The notes: generated from the sequence alone by a model not told the origin. DNA of 64,000 nucleotides from Ferruginibacter sp. (GCA_016786725.1 JAEUVU010000022.1:1-64000), one strand, 5' to 3'. Numbered from the stretch's first letter, positions 1 through 8,833 are shown. Numbers and translations: made by a program.

Positions 1-1
1 A

Positions 2-418
2 CAGGCCTATCATATGGCCTATCAAATGGCCAAATCCATGGATAGCAGCTTATCCTCACAAAAGCTTTTATCCGATGCTGAATTTTATATCAGCAAGATA
101 AACGAGGTACACAACCAGTATTCCATGCAGGGCCAGCAAAAGATCAGCTCGCTGGAAGCAAAGAAAAATGATGAAAAAAATAAACTGACTGCCGAAATAA
201 ACGATGCAACCCAGCAGGTAAACCAGTTACGCAGCCAGATGCAGGAGCTGGAAACACAGATCAGCCAAAAAAGAATAAGGCTTACTGCTGTTGACGGAGA
301 ATACCTGCCGCAGGAAAATACCATCAGGCAAAAGCTGCTTGCTAACGATAATGCCAAACAAATAAGCATCCTCAAATTAACCTCGGTAAAAGAGGGTATT
401 CAAAAATTTGTAAAATAA
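2..418 (+). CDS. Coiled-coil protein, C-terminal part (5' end outside window)
   Basis: The reading frame is open to the left edge, so this is probably the C-terminal part of a longer protein; an internal ATG at 14 is the first Met visible. The sequence is rich in Gln, Lys, Glu and Ser with heptad-like spacing (residues about 30-100), which suggests a long alpha-helical coiled coil. No catalytic motif and no membrane segment are visible. It lies 13 nt upstream of another coiled-coil gene and heads a five-gene plus-strand run that ends in an ABC ATPase, so a structural or adaptor role in that envelope system is inferred. The function is not recognised. Confidence 0.7.
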   Translation, partial: QAYHMAYQMAKSMDSSLSSQKLLSDAEFYISKINEVHNQYSMQGQQKISSLEAKKNDEKNKLTAEINDATQQVNQLRSQMQELETQISQKRIRLTAVDGEYLPQENTIRQKLLANDNAKQISILKLTSVKEGIQKFVK

Positions 419-431
419 AACCCAACATACA

Positions 432-1544
432 ATGGTACAGGAAAGCAATAAAGTTCTGGAATTACCCATTCTTAAACATTTTTCTAAAGGCGAAATATCG
501 CTTAACCCGCAAAACTGGCGCAAAGGCGAAAAAGGCATTGCAGCTATAGCCGGCCTTGTAATATTCGGCACCATTGCCTGGGGGCTTTATCAGTTTATTT
601 TACCTATTGTTTTTACCTGGATAGGAAAAACACTGGGCGCCATAGCCGTAGCTGTGCTGGTGATTGGCTTTTTTATTTTACTGCCAGTAATTATCAAAGG
701 TTTTAAGAAACTGGCAAGGGCGCTGCACAAAATGCTGATACGCTACGACCCCTTTGGCGAACTGGCCGAGCAAAAAGAAAAAATGGTGGAGAACCGCAAC
801 CGGTTTAAGCAGGCTAAAACAAAAATAAAAGCAATCAAAAGCAATATGGAGGCCGAATCGCTGAAAGCGGAAAAAGAAGCAAAAGAATACCAGGAGACCG
901 TTGTTACCATGCAGAGCAAAGCAGAAAGCCTGAAAAATAAAATGACTGCACTGGATGCTGCCAAGGGCGCTGCTGCAAAAGAAACAGATGAGTATGTAGA
1001 GTTGCAGACAAACCTGATGCGTACTTTAAGCGAAGCACAAAGGGTTAGCCATATGCTTAACCAAAGTACAGGCCTGGTGCGTAAGTACGGAAGCCGTGCA
1101 CACGTAATTGGTAAGCTTGACCGTAAACTGAATATGGTAGATACTGCCATGGAAATTAAAATCGCTGATTTTGATGTGAGCATTGATATGCTGAAGAAAG
1201 AATATGCTTTTGCACAGGCAGCCCGTGAAGCAACGGAACAGGCAAAATCGGCCATGCTGTTTACCAAAAGCTGGGAGCTGGAATATGCCCTGGATGTGGT
1301 TACCAATACCATTTCTATGGATATTGCCAGTACCAAGGAAAACCTGATTGATCTTGATTCTCTTACCAGCCAATACTCGCTTGACAGCGATGAACTGTAT
1401 TCAAGATTGGATAAGCTGGCCGACCAGATCAAGACCAACAGCTATGATACACCCGAATCGCAGAAATACAACAATCCCAATTACAAACTTACCGGCCAGG
1501 ATAAAATGGAAAGCGGTGGTTTTGGCGATATCTTTAATTCATAA
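432..1544 (+). CDS. Two-TM membrane protein with long coiled coil
   Basis: This is a 370-residue protein. Two hydrophobic segments are visible at about residues 36-60 and 68-89, followed by a long charged helical region (about 110-330) with coiled-coil character and a short polar tail ending in Gly/Phe-rich residues. The layout resembles membrane-tethered coiled-coil proteins of the PspA type in general form, but no specific family is recognised. It sits between another coiled-coil gene and a membrane-anchored OmpA-domain protein (gap 18 nt), so it probably belongs to the same complex. The expected topology is an N-terminal membrane hairpin with the coiled coil in the cytoplasm. Confidence 0.75.
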   Translation: MVQESNKVLELPILKHFSKGEISLNPQNWRKGEKGIAAIAGLVIFGTIAWGLYQFILPIVFTWIGKTLGAIAVAVLVIGFFILLPVIIKGFKKLARALHKMLIRYDPFGELAEQKEKMVENRNRFKQAKTKIKAIKSNMEAESLKAEKEAKEYQETVVTMQSKAESLKNKMTALDAAKGAAAKETDEYVELQTNLMRTLSEAQRVSHMLNQSTGLVRKYGSRAHVIGKLDRKLNMVDTAMEIKIADFDVSIDMLKKEYAFAQAAREATEQAKSAMLFTKSWELEYALDVVTNTISMDIASTKENLIDLDSLTSQYSLDSDELYSRLDKLADQIKTNSYDTPESQKYNNPNYKLTGQDKMESGGFGDIFNS

Positions 1545-1562
1545 TAATCAAACGATATAAAA

Positions 1563-3359
1563 ATGAAATGGTCTAAACTAACATTTTTCTCCAAGGCTCT
1601 TATAACCCTGTTGGCAGCCGGCTCTATTGGCGCCGCAGTTTATTTTCTTGCCCCGGGTTTAAGAACTTCTGAATCTAAAAAGCTGGAAAAACTGAATGTA
1701 GAAGATGGTGATGTAAACAATGTAACTACATCCGAAGAAATGGCCCTGCCTGGTACAGATGTATCCTCTGCTGTTTCATCCAAACCATTGATAAAGATTG
1801 CAGGCTATGCATGGAATGCACAATCGGGAATTATTGTAGCCAACGGCGGCCCCAAAACCACCACTGGCTCTTTAATGGAAAAGAACGGCGTAAACCTGGA
1901 GCTTATCCGCCAGGACTGGCTTACCGAGTTGCGCAACCTGCAGATGAAATTTATTGATGAGTTTGATAAGGGAACTAATTTTCCGAAAGAAGGCGCAGCC
2001 GGCATTATGATCATGGGAGATGGCGTTCCTTTTTACATCAGCTCGGCACAGCAGGCTATTGATGATAAATATGGTAAAGGAAAATACAACCTGCAGGTGG
2101 TTGGTGCGGTTGGCCTCAGTTATGGCGAAGATAAGCTGATAGGCCCGCCAAGCTGGAAAATGAACCCGCAGTCAATGAAGGGCGCACTCATTTCAACAGT
2201 GGTTGGCGATGGCGACTGGGTTGTTGCTGTAAATTATGCATTTGCCAATAACATCAAAGTAAATCCTGATCCCACAACATACGATGCAGAAGCCGTAAAC
2301 TTTATTGCCTGCGCCAATGATGATTATATTGAGGCTTCCAAAGACCTCATCAAATCACAAAAAGAAGGGTTTACCATTCCGCTTAAAGAAGTTAAAGCAG
2401 GTAAACTTACAGGTAAAACAATCAATAAGAAAGTGGACGGCTGCGCCACCTGGACACCCGGAGACAAAATGGTTTTTGATGCATTAACAGGCTTTACTGA
2501 TGTTGTATCTACCAAAGAATTCAATAACCAGATGGCAACAGCAGTTATCATGGTAAAGCAGTGGGCCGAGAAAAATAAAGAGGTGGTATTGAATGTGCTT
2601 AAATCATCTTACCAGGCCAGCAACCAGATGAAACAGTATGACAGCTGGAAGAAAAAAGCATCCGAAACTGTGGCTAAAACTTTTAACCAGGAAACCGGTG
2701 ATTACTGGTACAGTATGTTTAAAGGCGAAAAAGGAGAAAAGAACGGCATTTCCTATAACATGGGCGGATCAAGGGTTTTTAACCTGGCAGATGCCAACCA
2801 GTATTTTGGTGTAACTGATGGTACAAACCGGTACAAAGCCGTGTACGACCAGGTTTCAAAATACCTGGCAGAGCTTAACCCCGCCGGTTTTAACCAGAAT
2901 GTAAAGCGCATTGTACCATACGAAGAAGCGGTAAATCTTTCATTTTTAAAACAGGTTGAAAATATTGATGCAGGTAAAGCAGATGTAGCCGATTATACAA
3001 AGAAGGCAACACAACAGGTAGCATCCGGCGAGTGGCAGATTAATTTTGAATCGGGCAGGGCATCATTGAGGCCCGAAGGAAAAGATGTGCTTGATCAGGT
3101 ATATAATCTTTTGATTCAGGCCGAAACTTCCAAACTGGAATTGTTTGGCCATACAGATAATACCGGTACCAAAGATGGAAATTACTCTTTGTCGAGAGCC
3201 AGGGCCGAAGCTGTAAAAAGCTACCTGATACAAAAAGGTATCCCTGCAAAACGTTTTCAGAAAATTGAAGGCATGGGCCAGGATGAGCCGGTTGGCGAGA
3301 ACACAACAGAAGCCGGCAAAGCTAAAAACCGCAGGGTGGCCATTAATCTATTAAATTGA
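1563..3359 (+). CDS. Substrate-binding-like domain fused to OmpA domain, membrane anchored
   Basis: This 598-residue protein has an uncleaved-looking N-terminal TM segment (about 8-30). A large periplasmic region (about 70-430) resembles solute-binding proteins of the phosphate/NMT1 type. A C-terminal OmpA-like peptidoglycan-binding domain begins near residue 493, with the motif GHTDNTG (Asp about 532) and the conserved NRRV close to the end. The next gene, 7 nt downstream, is an ABC permease, followed by its ATPase. The inferred role is a binding or sensing subunit attached to the inner membrane at one end and to peptidoglycan at the other. The ligand cannot be read from the sequence. Joining a binding protein and an OmpA domain in one chain is unusual for a normal importer. 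Confidence 0.8.
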   Translation: MKWSKLTFFSKALITLLAAGSIGAAVYFLAPGLRTSESKKLEKLNVEDGDVNNVTTSEEMALPGTDVSSAVSSKPLIKIAGYAWNAQSGIIVANGGPKTTTGSLMEKNGVNLELIRQDWLTELRNLQMKFIDEFDKGTNFPKEGAAGIMIMGDGVPFYISSAQQAIDDKYGKGKYNLQVVGAVGLSYGEDKLIGPPSWKMNPQSMKGALISTVVGDGDWVVAVNYAFANNIKVNPDPTTYDAEAVNFIACANDDYIEASKDLIKSQKEGFTIPLKEVKAGKLTGKTINKKVDGCATWTPGDKMVFDALTGFTDVVSTKEFNNQMATAVIMVKQWAEKNKEVVLNVLKSSYQASNQMKQYDSWKKKASETVAKTFNQETGDYWYSMFKGEKGEKNGISYNMGGSRVFNLADANQYFGVTDGTNRYKAVYDQVSKYLAELNPAGFNQNVKRIVPYEEAVNLSFLKQVENIDAGKADVADYTKKATQQVASGEWQINFESGRASLRPEGKDVLDQVYNLLIQAETSKLELFGHTDNTGTKDGNYSLSRARAEAVKSYLIQKGIPAKRFQKIEGMGQDEPVGENTTEAGKAKNRRVAINLLN

Positions 3360-3366
3360 TTTTTGC

Positions 3367-4140
3367 ATGCTTAAAAAATGGTTCAGGCCCTTTGAAGCAG
3401 TTGATGTTAAACAGCGGCTAACCATAACTGCTGTTTGGGTAGTTTTGTTTGCAGGCTACTGGGTTATTGCATCGCAGGGCTCCAAACATCTTTTTCCAAC
3501 GCCGGCGCAGGTTTGGGCAGGTATGCAATCTTTGTATGCCGAAGGACTGGTAGTGCATATCGCCAGTTCGCTGGGTCTTTGCCTGCAGGCAGCTGCAATT
3601 TCACTCCTCATTTCACTGGCAGTTGTTTATTTATCACCACTGCCGGCCATAAAGCCAATAGCGGTTTTCTTAAGCAGGTTACGGTACCTGCCGCTCACAG
3701 GCATCACTTTTTATCTTACTATACTTGTAACCAATGCACGTTCTATGCAGGTTTGGGTGCTGGTGGTGTTTATGAGTTTGTATTTTATAACTTCTTTGCT
3801 GGGTGTTTTAAAAGATATTCCGGTTGACGAAATTAACCATGCCCGTTCGTTAAAATGCAGCCGCTGGGAAATTTTATGGGAAGTGGTTATTAAAGGCCGG
3901 TTGGATTATGTGCTTGATGTGCTTCGGCAGAATTTAGCTATTATCTGGATGATGCTGGTAACAGTTGAATCTATATTAGTCGCCGCAGGCGGCCTGGGTG
4001 TGCTGATAAAAAACAGCGACAAATTTGCCAATCATGGCCGCATTGTAGCGCTGCAGATTATTATTTTACTGATAGGATTATTGCTGGACTGGGTTTTACA
4101 GGTAACCCGTAAAGGATTGTTCCGGTATTCAACTTATTAA
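3367..4140 (+). CDS. ABC transporter permease (SsuC/TauC-like)
   Basis: This 257-residue polytopic membrane protein is of the binding-protein-dependent permease type, with about six hydrophobic segments. The region around residues 158-180 (DEINHARSLKCSRWEILWEV) corresponds to the cytoplasmic EAA loop that docks on the ATPase. It keeps the general pattern but lacks the usual Gly and the trailing Pro, so it is divergent. The size and layout fit the nitrate/taurine/sulfonate permease class. It lies between the OmpA/binding-protein fusion and its ATPase with gaps of 6-7 nt, which supports one transporter operon. The substrate is unknown. Confidence 0.85.
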   Translation: MLKKWFRPFEAVDVKQRLTITAVWVVLFAGYWVIASQGSKHLFPTPAQVWAGMQSLYAEGLVVHIASSLGLCLQAAAISLLISLAVVYLSPLPAIKPIAVFLSRLRYLPLTGITFYLTILVTNARSMQVWVLVVFMSLYFITSLLGVLKDIPVDEINHARSLKCSRWEILWEVVIKGRLDYVLDVLRQNLAIIWMMLVTVESILVAAGGLGVLIKNSDKFANHGRIVALQIIILLIGLLLDWVLQVTRKGLFRYSTY

Positions 4141-4146
4141 TTAACT

Positions 4147-4995
4147 ATGGCAATTAAATACGAACAAAAGGATACAATACTTCATGTAGAAAACCTGAGC
4201 GTTGCATATGGGGAAAAGGTGATTATTTCCAATGTTAACTTTACAGAAAAAGATACTGTACGGGCAGATAAGGCACAAGGGCAGACCATTGCTTTTGTAG
4301 GGCGTTCCGGAAGGGGAAAATCAACTTTGTTCAGGGCGCTTACAGGACTGGAAGCGCCAACAACAGGCATGGTGCTGATTCCGGATTACGAAAAAAAAAT
4401 TGTGAACGGGCAGCAGCCTGCTAAAAAAGTGAAAGAGGGAGATGTTGGTTTTGTGGATCAGAAATATACTTTGTTCAGGCATAAAACCATTTACCAGTCT
4501 TTAAAATTTGCCTGCCGCAAAACCTCGTTATCTGATGCAGAGAAAGAAGAAAAGATAAAACAATACCTGCACGACTGGGGTTTAGACAGTTGTAAAAACC
4601 AATATCCCAACGAATTATCGGGCGGCCAGCGGCAACGTACTGCAATTCTTGAACAACTCCTGAGTTCGGGCTACTATATGGTTTTGGATGAGCCATTCTC
4701 CGGACTGGATGTAGGCAATATACAGAATGTAAAAGATGCTTTCTGGCTCATCAACGACAGCAACGAATTAAATACGATCATCTTCAGCACACATGATATT
4801 GATCTTGCGGTAGAACTTGCAGACTCGCTGTATGTATTAGGCTATGGCAAAAACGAGAAAGGCAATCTTGTGCAGACCGGAACGGTTCTGAAACATTTTG
4901 ACCTTAAAGAAATGGGCCTTGCCTGGCACGACGGGCTTACAAAAGACCATCTTGACCTGGTGAAGGAAGTAAAGGAAATTATGCTTGCCTCTTAA
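4147..4995 (+). CDS. ABC transporter ATP-binding protein
   Basis: This 282-residue ABC ATPase has Walker A at about 52-60 (GRSGRGKST), the signature LSGGQ at about 157-161, Walker B YYMVLDEP at about 177-183 with the catalytic Glu, the D-loop SGLD, and the switch His in FSTHD. It is the cytoplasmic motor for the adjacent permease, as in SsuB/TauB-type systems. A roughly 15-residue insert between beta strands ahead of Walker A (about 34-46) is not typical. Its TAA stop overlaps, by two bases, the stop of the convergent gene on the other strand, so the two transcripts meet tail to tail with no spacer. Confidence 0.9.
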   Translation: MAIKYEQKDTILHVENLSVAYGEKVIISNVNFTEKDTVRADKAQGQTIAFVGRSGRGKSTLFRALTGLEAPTTGMVLIPDYEKKIVNGQQPAKKVKEGDVGFVDQKYTLFRHKTIYQSLKFACRKTSLSDAEKEEKIKQYLHDWGLDSCKNQYPNELSGGQRQRTAILEQLLSSGYYMVLDEPFSGLDVGNIQNVKDAFWLINDSNELNTIIFSTHDIDLAVELADSLYVLGYGKNEKGNLVQTGTVLKHFDLKEMGLAWHDGLTKDHLDLVKEVKEIMLAS

Positions 4996-5414
4996 AAAAC
5001 CGGGCGCACAATTTTAAAGAAAACATTTTTCCTGAAATCGTTCGGCTTAATATCATTTAGCAATACCGGCCCGTTGGGCCTTAATTCTTTTAGTAAGGGC
5101 GCAAAATTTGCTTCGCTTTTTGAATGCTGCAGCGAATCTTTATAAACAGTTACCAGTATCAGGTCGAAATTATTCAGAGAGTCTGGCTTTACCTCCAGCA
5201 GTTCGTACGATTTTATTATTTTCTTTTTTATGGCTGCATCCCGGTAAACCTTCCAGTTATTTTCATAATAAAATATGGCTTCTGCTTTTTTACCTTCTGC
5301 AGTTTTTACAAAGTCCATCAAAATAACTTCTTTGCTTTTTTGTGCAGCAGCAGACAGGGTTATAAAAGCGATACAACAGGTCGCAATAAAACGGATCATC
5401 GGGTTTCTTTTCAA
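4992..5414 (-). CDS. Small secreted protein, unknown family
   Basis: This 140-residue protein begins with positive residues and a hydrophobic stretch ending in LSAAAQ (about residues 8-25), which looks like a signal peptide, so the product is probably periplasmic or secreted. The rest is a small alpha/beta sequence rich in Lys and Phe, without recognisable catalytic motifs. It is the last gene of a long minus-strand run. Its stop overlaps the stop of the ABC ATPase gene on the plus strand. The upstream DUF1801 gene ends at 5415, so the start codon directly follows that stop and translational coupling is likely. Confidence 0.65.
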   Translation of the reverse strand: MKRNPMIRFIATCCIAFITLSAAAQKSKEVILMDFVKTAEGKKAEAIFYYENNWKVYRDAAIKKKIIKSYELLEVKPDSLNNFDLILVTVYKDSLQHSKSEANFAPLLKELRPNGPVLLNDIKPNDFRKNVFFKIVRPVF

Positions 5415-5870
5415 TTATTTCTTAAGGTTTTTCTCATACATATTGATCCAGTCATCAACTGTCATTTTGCTGCACAGTTCACCAATAAGGTCGTAGGGAA
5501 TATTTTCCGGCTTCTTAAAACGGATACAGCTTTTGCCCATGTCTAATTTTCCAACACCGGCTTTTGCATATGCATCAGTAAACCATTTCAGCAATTTAGG
5601 ATCGGCGTAAATACCCATGTGGTAAAAGTTGATGCTGTTTTTTTGCGAAGCCAGTCCTGCAAAAGGCAAGGGGTCTTTTGGATTACAGTGATAGCCGGCA
5701 GGATAGATAGAATGCGGCACACTATACCCCATCATGCCATAACCCATGCCTTCTTTAAATCCTTTGGGCAGGTTTTTTTTTATTACTTTCCTGAGTTTGT
5801 TCATCGCCTCCTGCCTTTCTGCCGGAACTTCTGATAAATACTCATCAACAGTATTTGCTTTCGATTGCAT
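5415..5870 (-). CDS. DUF1801 domain protein (YdhG-like)
   Basis: This 151-residue cytoplasmic protein matches the DUF1801/YdhG family pattern. An N-terminal helix with TVDEYLSEVPAERQEAMNKL is followed by a middle segment that ends around NSINFYHMGIYADP and a C-terminal part with GKSCIRFKKPENIPYDLIGEL. The family has a small iron-chaperone-like alpha/beta fold; its biochemical role is poorly defined. It directly abuts the next gene and lies 20 nt after the preceding one, in a run of small accessory genes. Family membership is fairly certain from the pattern; the function is not. Confidence 0.8.
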   Translation of the reverse strand: MQSKANTVDEYLSEVPAERQEAMNKLRKVIKKNLPKGFKEGMGYGMMGYSVPHSIYPAGYHCNPKDPLPFAGLASQKNSINFYHMGIYADPKLLKWFTDAYAKAGVGKLDMGKSCIRFKKPENIPYDLIGELCSKMTVDDWINMYEKNLKK

Positions 5871-5890
5871 AGCAGTAAAATTTTAAGAAT

Positions 5891-6406
5891 TTACGGGCCG
5901 GGCTGCAGTTGCATGTTCCAGCCATTGTTAAGCCTGTTTTTTATTTTACTGGAAAGTACAACATTTTTTAATGCCGTAGTTACTGCCAAAGTAGCGCCGC
6001 CTGATAAAAAACTTAAAACAGCAGGAATACTTACACCACCAATAATGGCTGTTACGGTACCGGTAATACCCACACCAACTATGCCGTAAATAATTTCACC
6101 GGCCGGCCTGAATTTGCTGTACAGCCTGAAACCGGTAATGTCGTGAATGTAAAATGTTTGCCCCGGTTTGCTTTTGCGGAATAATTTTTTGCGTGGAGAA
6201 AGTGTGATGGTGCTGTCGTTAATGGCGGTTACAATTCCTTCTGCTTCCTGTGGTTGTTTTAAATAACCGTTGTAGGCAAGGCGCACAAGGCCGTTTTGCT
6301 TGATAGTGACAATGCTGCTGCTGTCTGCTTTGGTAAAAACAATTTTGTTTTGGGCCTGTATTTGTGAGCTTAAAATAACAAGTATGCAAAGAAATAGTGC
6401 TTTCAT
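5891..6406 (-). CDS. Secreted or membrane protein of unknown function
   Basis: This 171-residue protein has a clear signal peptide (MKALFLCILVILSSQIQAQ). The mature part begins with a beta-rich region that includes a KxNGxVRLAYNGY-like stretch and a segment reminiscent of small domains that read a stored setting or charge state (INDSTITLSPRKK). It ends with a strongly hydrophobic, Gly-rich segment (about 105-145) that probably inserts in a membrane. No known catalytic residues are visible. It stands alone in a minus-strand series of small genes. The function cannot be assigned. Confidence 0.65.
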   Translation of the reverse strand: MKALFLCILVILSSQIQAQNKIVFTKADSSSIVTIKQNGLVRLAYNGYLKQPQEAEGIVTAINDSTITLSPRKKLFRKSKPGQTFYIHDITGFRLYSKFRPAGEIIYGIVGVGITGTVTAIIGGVSIPAVLSFLSGGATLAVTTALKNVVLSSKIKNRLNNGWNMQLQPGP

Positions 6407-6459
6407 TTTGTGTTAACTGTTTAAATAAAATAAGCAAAAGATGGTTACGCTATAACGAA

Positions 6460-6885
6460 TTATTTCCTGGCAGTAAGATAAGCTGTAATAATGAAAATAA
6501 AAATCAATGCTGTACAAATAACAGGAGGGAAAAATGTAAAAGCCAACATGGCAATAAACAAAGCCCCGAAAATTATTATCTGAATAAACAGAAAACCCTT
6601 CCATAAATCTGCAGAAAGATTTTTATTTTGAAAATACCAGTTGAGCAATGCACCAAACAGGCATAATAATGTAAAGCAAAGGCTCAAGCCGGTAAATAAA
6701 CTGGCAAAGCTTGGATTAAACCCCATGCCTGCGTCGGGTTTATAAGAATTTATCAAATCAAATAATTGCTTTTCTGTTTCGTTTGCAGGTTCGGGCTTCA
6801 CAAAAAAACTTATTGAATGAAATGCTGCAGTTAACAACTGCAGAACAATGGTTCCCCAAATCCAAAAAGAGAATTTTTTAAACAT
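6460..6885 (-). CDS. Four-TM small membrane protein
   Basis: This 141-residue integral membrane protein has about four hydrophobic helices (roughly 8-28, 62-86, 95-115 and 120-137) and short polar loops. The first loop is long and charged (PEPANETEKQLFDLINSYKPDAG). The pattern resembles small uncharacterised membrane proteins common in Bacteroidota and Leptospira. It is located in the inner membrane. No transport or catalytic motif is seen. It lies 29 nt downstream of the DinB-like gene on the same strand. Confidence 0.7.
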   Translation of the reverse strand: MFKKFSFWIWGTIVLQLLTAAFHSISFFVKPEPANETEKQLFDLINSYKPDAGMGFNPSFASLFTGLSLCFTLLCLFGALLNWYFQNKNLSADLWKGFLFIQIIIFGALFIAMLAFTFFPPVICTALIFIFIITAYLTARK

Positions 6886-6914
6886 GGCTGGTTGTTTTGG
6901 TATTGAAAGGTAAG

Positions 6915-7439
6915 TTAAAAATCAAGTATCCTGAAAAACTGTGGCCATGGGCCCATTTCTTCCTTATATTGTTTTGCCATCACCCTTGTAATCTGAGAGA
7001 TATGTGTAAGATCATGTACAACCCAGGTGGCTAATAAATTTCTTAAAGTCACTTCGCCCAAAACAGGATGCATTCCTTTTTTGTCAAGATCATTTTCCAT
7101 AAGGTTCAATGATCTGAACCAGTTCATATTTTCTTTTCTCAATACTGCAAATTCATCCAGTAATTGCTGTAATGATTTTCCTTTGCTTTCTTCATACTGT
7201 GCAAACCGGTCGTACTTTTCAAACATTTTAGTATTGCCAAACTCAAGTATCCTTTTCATCCTGGCTGTCCAGTCTGTTTTTTCGCCATGTATCAAGTGGC
7301 CCACAACATCATAGGGCGAAAAAGTTTCCGGCCCCTCGTTTGGTATTATCCAGTCATCCGGCAGGCCGCAGAGCAGTGCATTAAGAACCGCAGGTGTCCT
7401 GTCTAATATTTCGTATGATCTTTCTAAACTGTATCTCAT
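6915..7439 (-). CDS. DinB family protein
   Basis: This 174-residue protein is of the DinB/YfiT-like four-helix metal-binding fold. Candidate metal ligands are the His in VVGHLIHGE (about residues 47-51) and the His residues in VVHDLTHISQ near the C-terminus, which is the usual His triad of this family. Such proteins often act as thiol-dependent S-transferases or have undefined stress roles; the substrate here is unknown. The start codon overlaps the stop of the upstream TfoX-like gene by 4 nt (ATGA), so the two are translationally coupled. Confidence 0.85.
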   Translation of the reverse strand: MRYSLERSYEILDRTPAVLNALLCGLPDDWIIPNEGPETFSPYDVVGHLIHGEKTDWTARMKRILEFGNTKMFEKYDRFAQYEESKGKSLQQLLDEFAVLRKENMNWFRSLNLMENDLDKKGMHPVLGEVTLRNLLATWVVHDLTHISQITRVMAKQYKEEMGPWPQFFRILDF

Positions 7440-7783
7440 TTCGTTTTCTTTTTAGATGCCCTGGCGGTTTGATTGTAGTCAAGCGCCAGTTGTATCCAGT
7501 AATCCAGTTTCTTTTTTGTGTTCAGCGCATCAATATCAACAAATACATAGCCTTTCATGATCTTACCGGTAAAGTCCATTGGGGTGCAGCCTTCTTTTTC
7601 CATCACTTCATCATAAAGGTCAGGATTTAATCTCACCATCAGCCTTTCACTTTCAACACCCACGCACATTTTATCATTTACCATAAAACATAAACCACCA
7701 AACATCTTTTTCTCTTCTGTGATCTTATGGGTGAGAGCAATCAATTCTCTAACCCTGTCTGCAAGTTTTTCGTTGTAAGCCAT
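7436..7783 (-). CDS. TfoX N-terminal domain protein
   Basis: This 115-residue protein matches the TfoX N-terminal domain: EKKMFGGLCFMVNDKMCVGV, then a beta strand with LMVRLNPD, then GKIMKGYVFVD. The C-terminal competence-regulator half is absent, as is normal for the many stand-alone versions in Bacteroidota, so a role in competence should not be assumed. The C-terminus is Lys-rich. It is coupled to the downstream DinB gene by an ATGA overlap and lies 7 nt after the SRPBCC gene. Cytoplasmic; function uncertain. Confidence 0.85.
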   Translation of the reverse strand: MAYNEKLADRVRELIALTHKITEEKKMFGGLCFMVNDKMCVGVESERLMVRLNPDLYDEVMEKEGCTPMDFTGKIMKGYVFVDIDALNTKKKLDYWIQLALDYNQTARASKKKTK

Positions 7784-7790
7784 AAATTAA

Positions 7791-8291
7791 TTATGAGGTT
7801 ATTACACGTTTCAGGTTTTCATTTTTATTCCGGAGGTCTAATCCGCCTTCCAGTAAAGATTTTAGGTTGGTAAGATAAAATGTCCACCCGGTTTTACATC
7901 CCAGGTGCCATAAATGCCTTCCTTCATCTGTATCCGGAATATTATCCTGTATAAGTTCCACAATATTTTGCCCTTGTTCTTCTTTAATGTTTATGCTGCA
8001 ATTGCCTGCACCACCAAAGCTGAATTTAAAAAAATCCTTTCCGTTGCAATCCAGTATCAGCCCATATTCTGTGGTTTCATCATCCCAGCCATGCCAGCGC
8101 CAGGTATAGCTATCCCCTTTTTGTACAGGTTCGTTACCGGCCCGTACATTTCCATCCGGACTTTTATATTCACTTAATCTTAAGAACCAATATTCCATGC
8201 CTTCCCTGGTTGCCCAGCACCAGTATAATTTTTCTGCAGGGACATTTATGTTAACCCTTACAACAAAATGAGTCCAGTCATAATTAGCCAT
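7791..8291 (-). CDS. SRPBCC/AHSA1-like START-fold protein
   Basis: This 166-residue protein is of the START/SRPBCC superfamily (activator of Hsp90 ATPase homologue-like group). It opens with a strand and helix typical of the family (VNINVPAEKLYWCWATREGMEYWF). Later come the beta strands of the hydrophobic pocket and a C-terminal helix with HLGCKTGWTFYLTNLKSLLEGG. These proteins bind hydrophobic ligands or act as small chaperones; the ligand is unknown. It lies in a run of similarly small cytoplasmic proteins (VOC, DinB, TfoX-N), a frequent grouping in this phylum. Confidence 0.85.
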   Translation of the reverse strand: MANYDWTHFVVRVNINVPAEKLYWCWATREGMEYWFLRLSEYKSPDGNVRAGNEPVQKGDSYTWRWHGWDDETTEYGLILDCNGKDFFKFSFGGAGNCSINIKEEQGQNIVELIQDNIPDTDEGRHLWHLGCKTGWTFYLTNLKSLLEGGLDLRNKNENLKRVITS

Positions 8292-8313
8292 AAACCTGGT
8301 TTGAGTTTAGAAT

Positions 8314-8823
8314 TTATCTTTTTCCTTCCATTGCAAAAGCTTTACCGAAATTTTCTTCATTTGCTTCTTTACCAGTATCGGCATCTACCAGTATTTTCCA
8401 AACGCCTTCTTCTTTTTCAAGCACTACAAAAAACCTTCCGTAATAACTTCGGGGCTCTTTTCCTTCCTGCATTACTGTGCCTTTGTAATAACCGGTTTCC
8501 CAGGCCTTTGTTCCATTGCTGATCCTTTTGTCAAACCGCAGTTCAAACAAACGGCTGGTATTTTTTTTAACCGGGGATGAAGCCGGGGCTACCGGCGGAA
8601 AATATTTTTCATAATCTTTCAGTATTCCCCTGTCAATTTCTACCCTGGTTACCCTTTTGCTGTGTACGCTGCTAAACCCTTCAGTATTGCCTGATATGAA
8701 ATGAGTGACAAAGGGTTTCCATACCTGTTCATTGATTTCATTCACCCACTTCAAGCTGTCGGTTTGTGCACTAGCAAATGATAAAACACAAACCCATATA
8801 GGCAGTAACAACATTTTTTTCAT
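8314..8823 (-). CDS. Secreted NTF2/SnoaL-like protein
   Basis: I place the start at the ATG ending at 8823, because this gives a proper signal peptide (MKKMLLLPIWVCVLSFASAQ). A longer reading frame upstream would overlap the VOC gene. The mature protein of about 150 residues has the alternating helix and beta-sheet pattern of SnoaL/DUF4440 proteins, ending with a strand pair around GRFFVVLEKEEGVWKILVD. Such domains form a cone-shaped pocket. The catalytic residues are not conserved enough to predict a reaction. The predicted location is the periplasm. Confidence 0.7.
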   Translation of the reverse strand: MKKMLLLPIWVCVLSFASAQTDSLKWVNEINEQVWKPFVTHFISGNTEGFSSVHSKRVTRVEIDRGILKDYEKYFPPVAPASSPVKKNTSRLFELRFDKRISNGTKAWETGYYKGTVMQEGKEPRSYYGRFFVVLEKEEGVWKILVDADTGKEANEENFGKAFAMEGKR

Positions 8824-8833
8824 GATACAATAT

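Noticed and set aside
743..1438. 231-codon open frame on the minus strand inside the coiled-coil gene
   Set aside because: It is antisense to a well-supported gene, has a Ser/Leu-rich composition typical of the shadow of a Glu/Lys-rich coiled coil, and has no family pattern.
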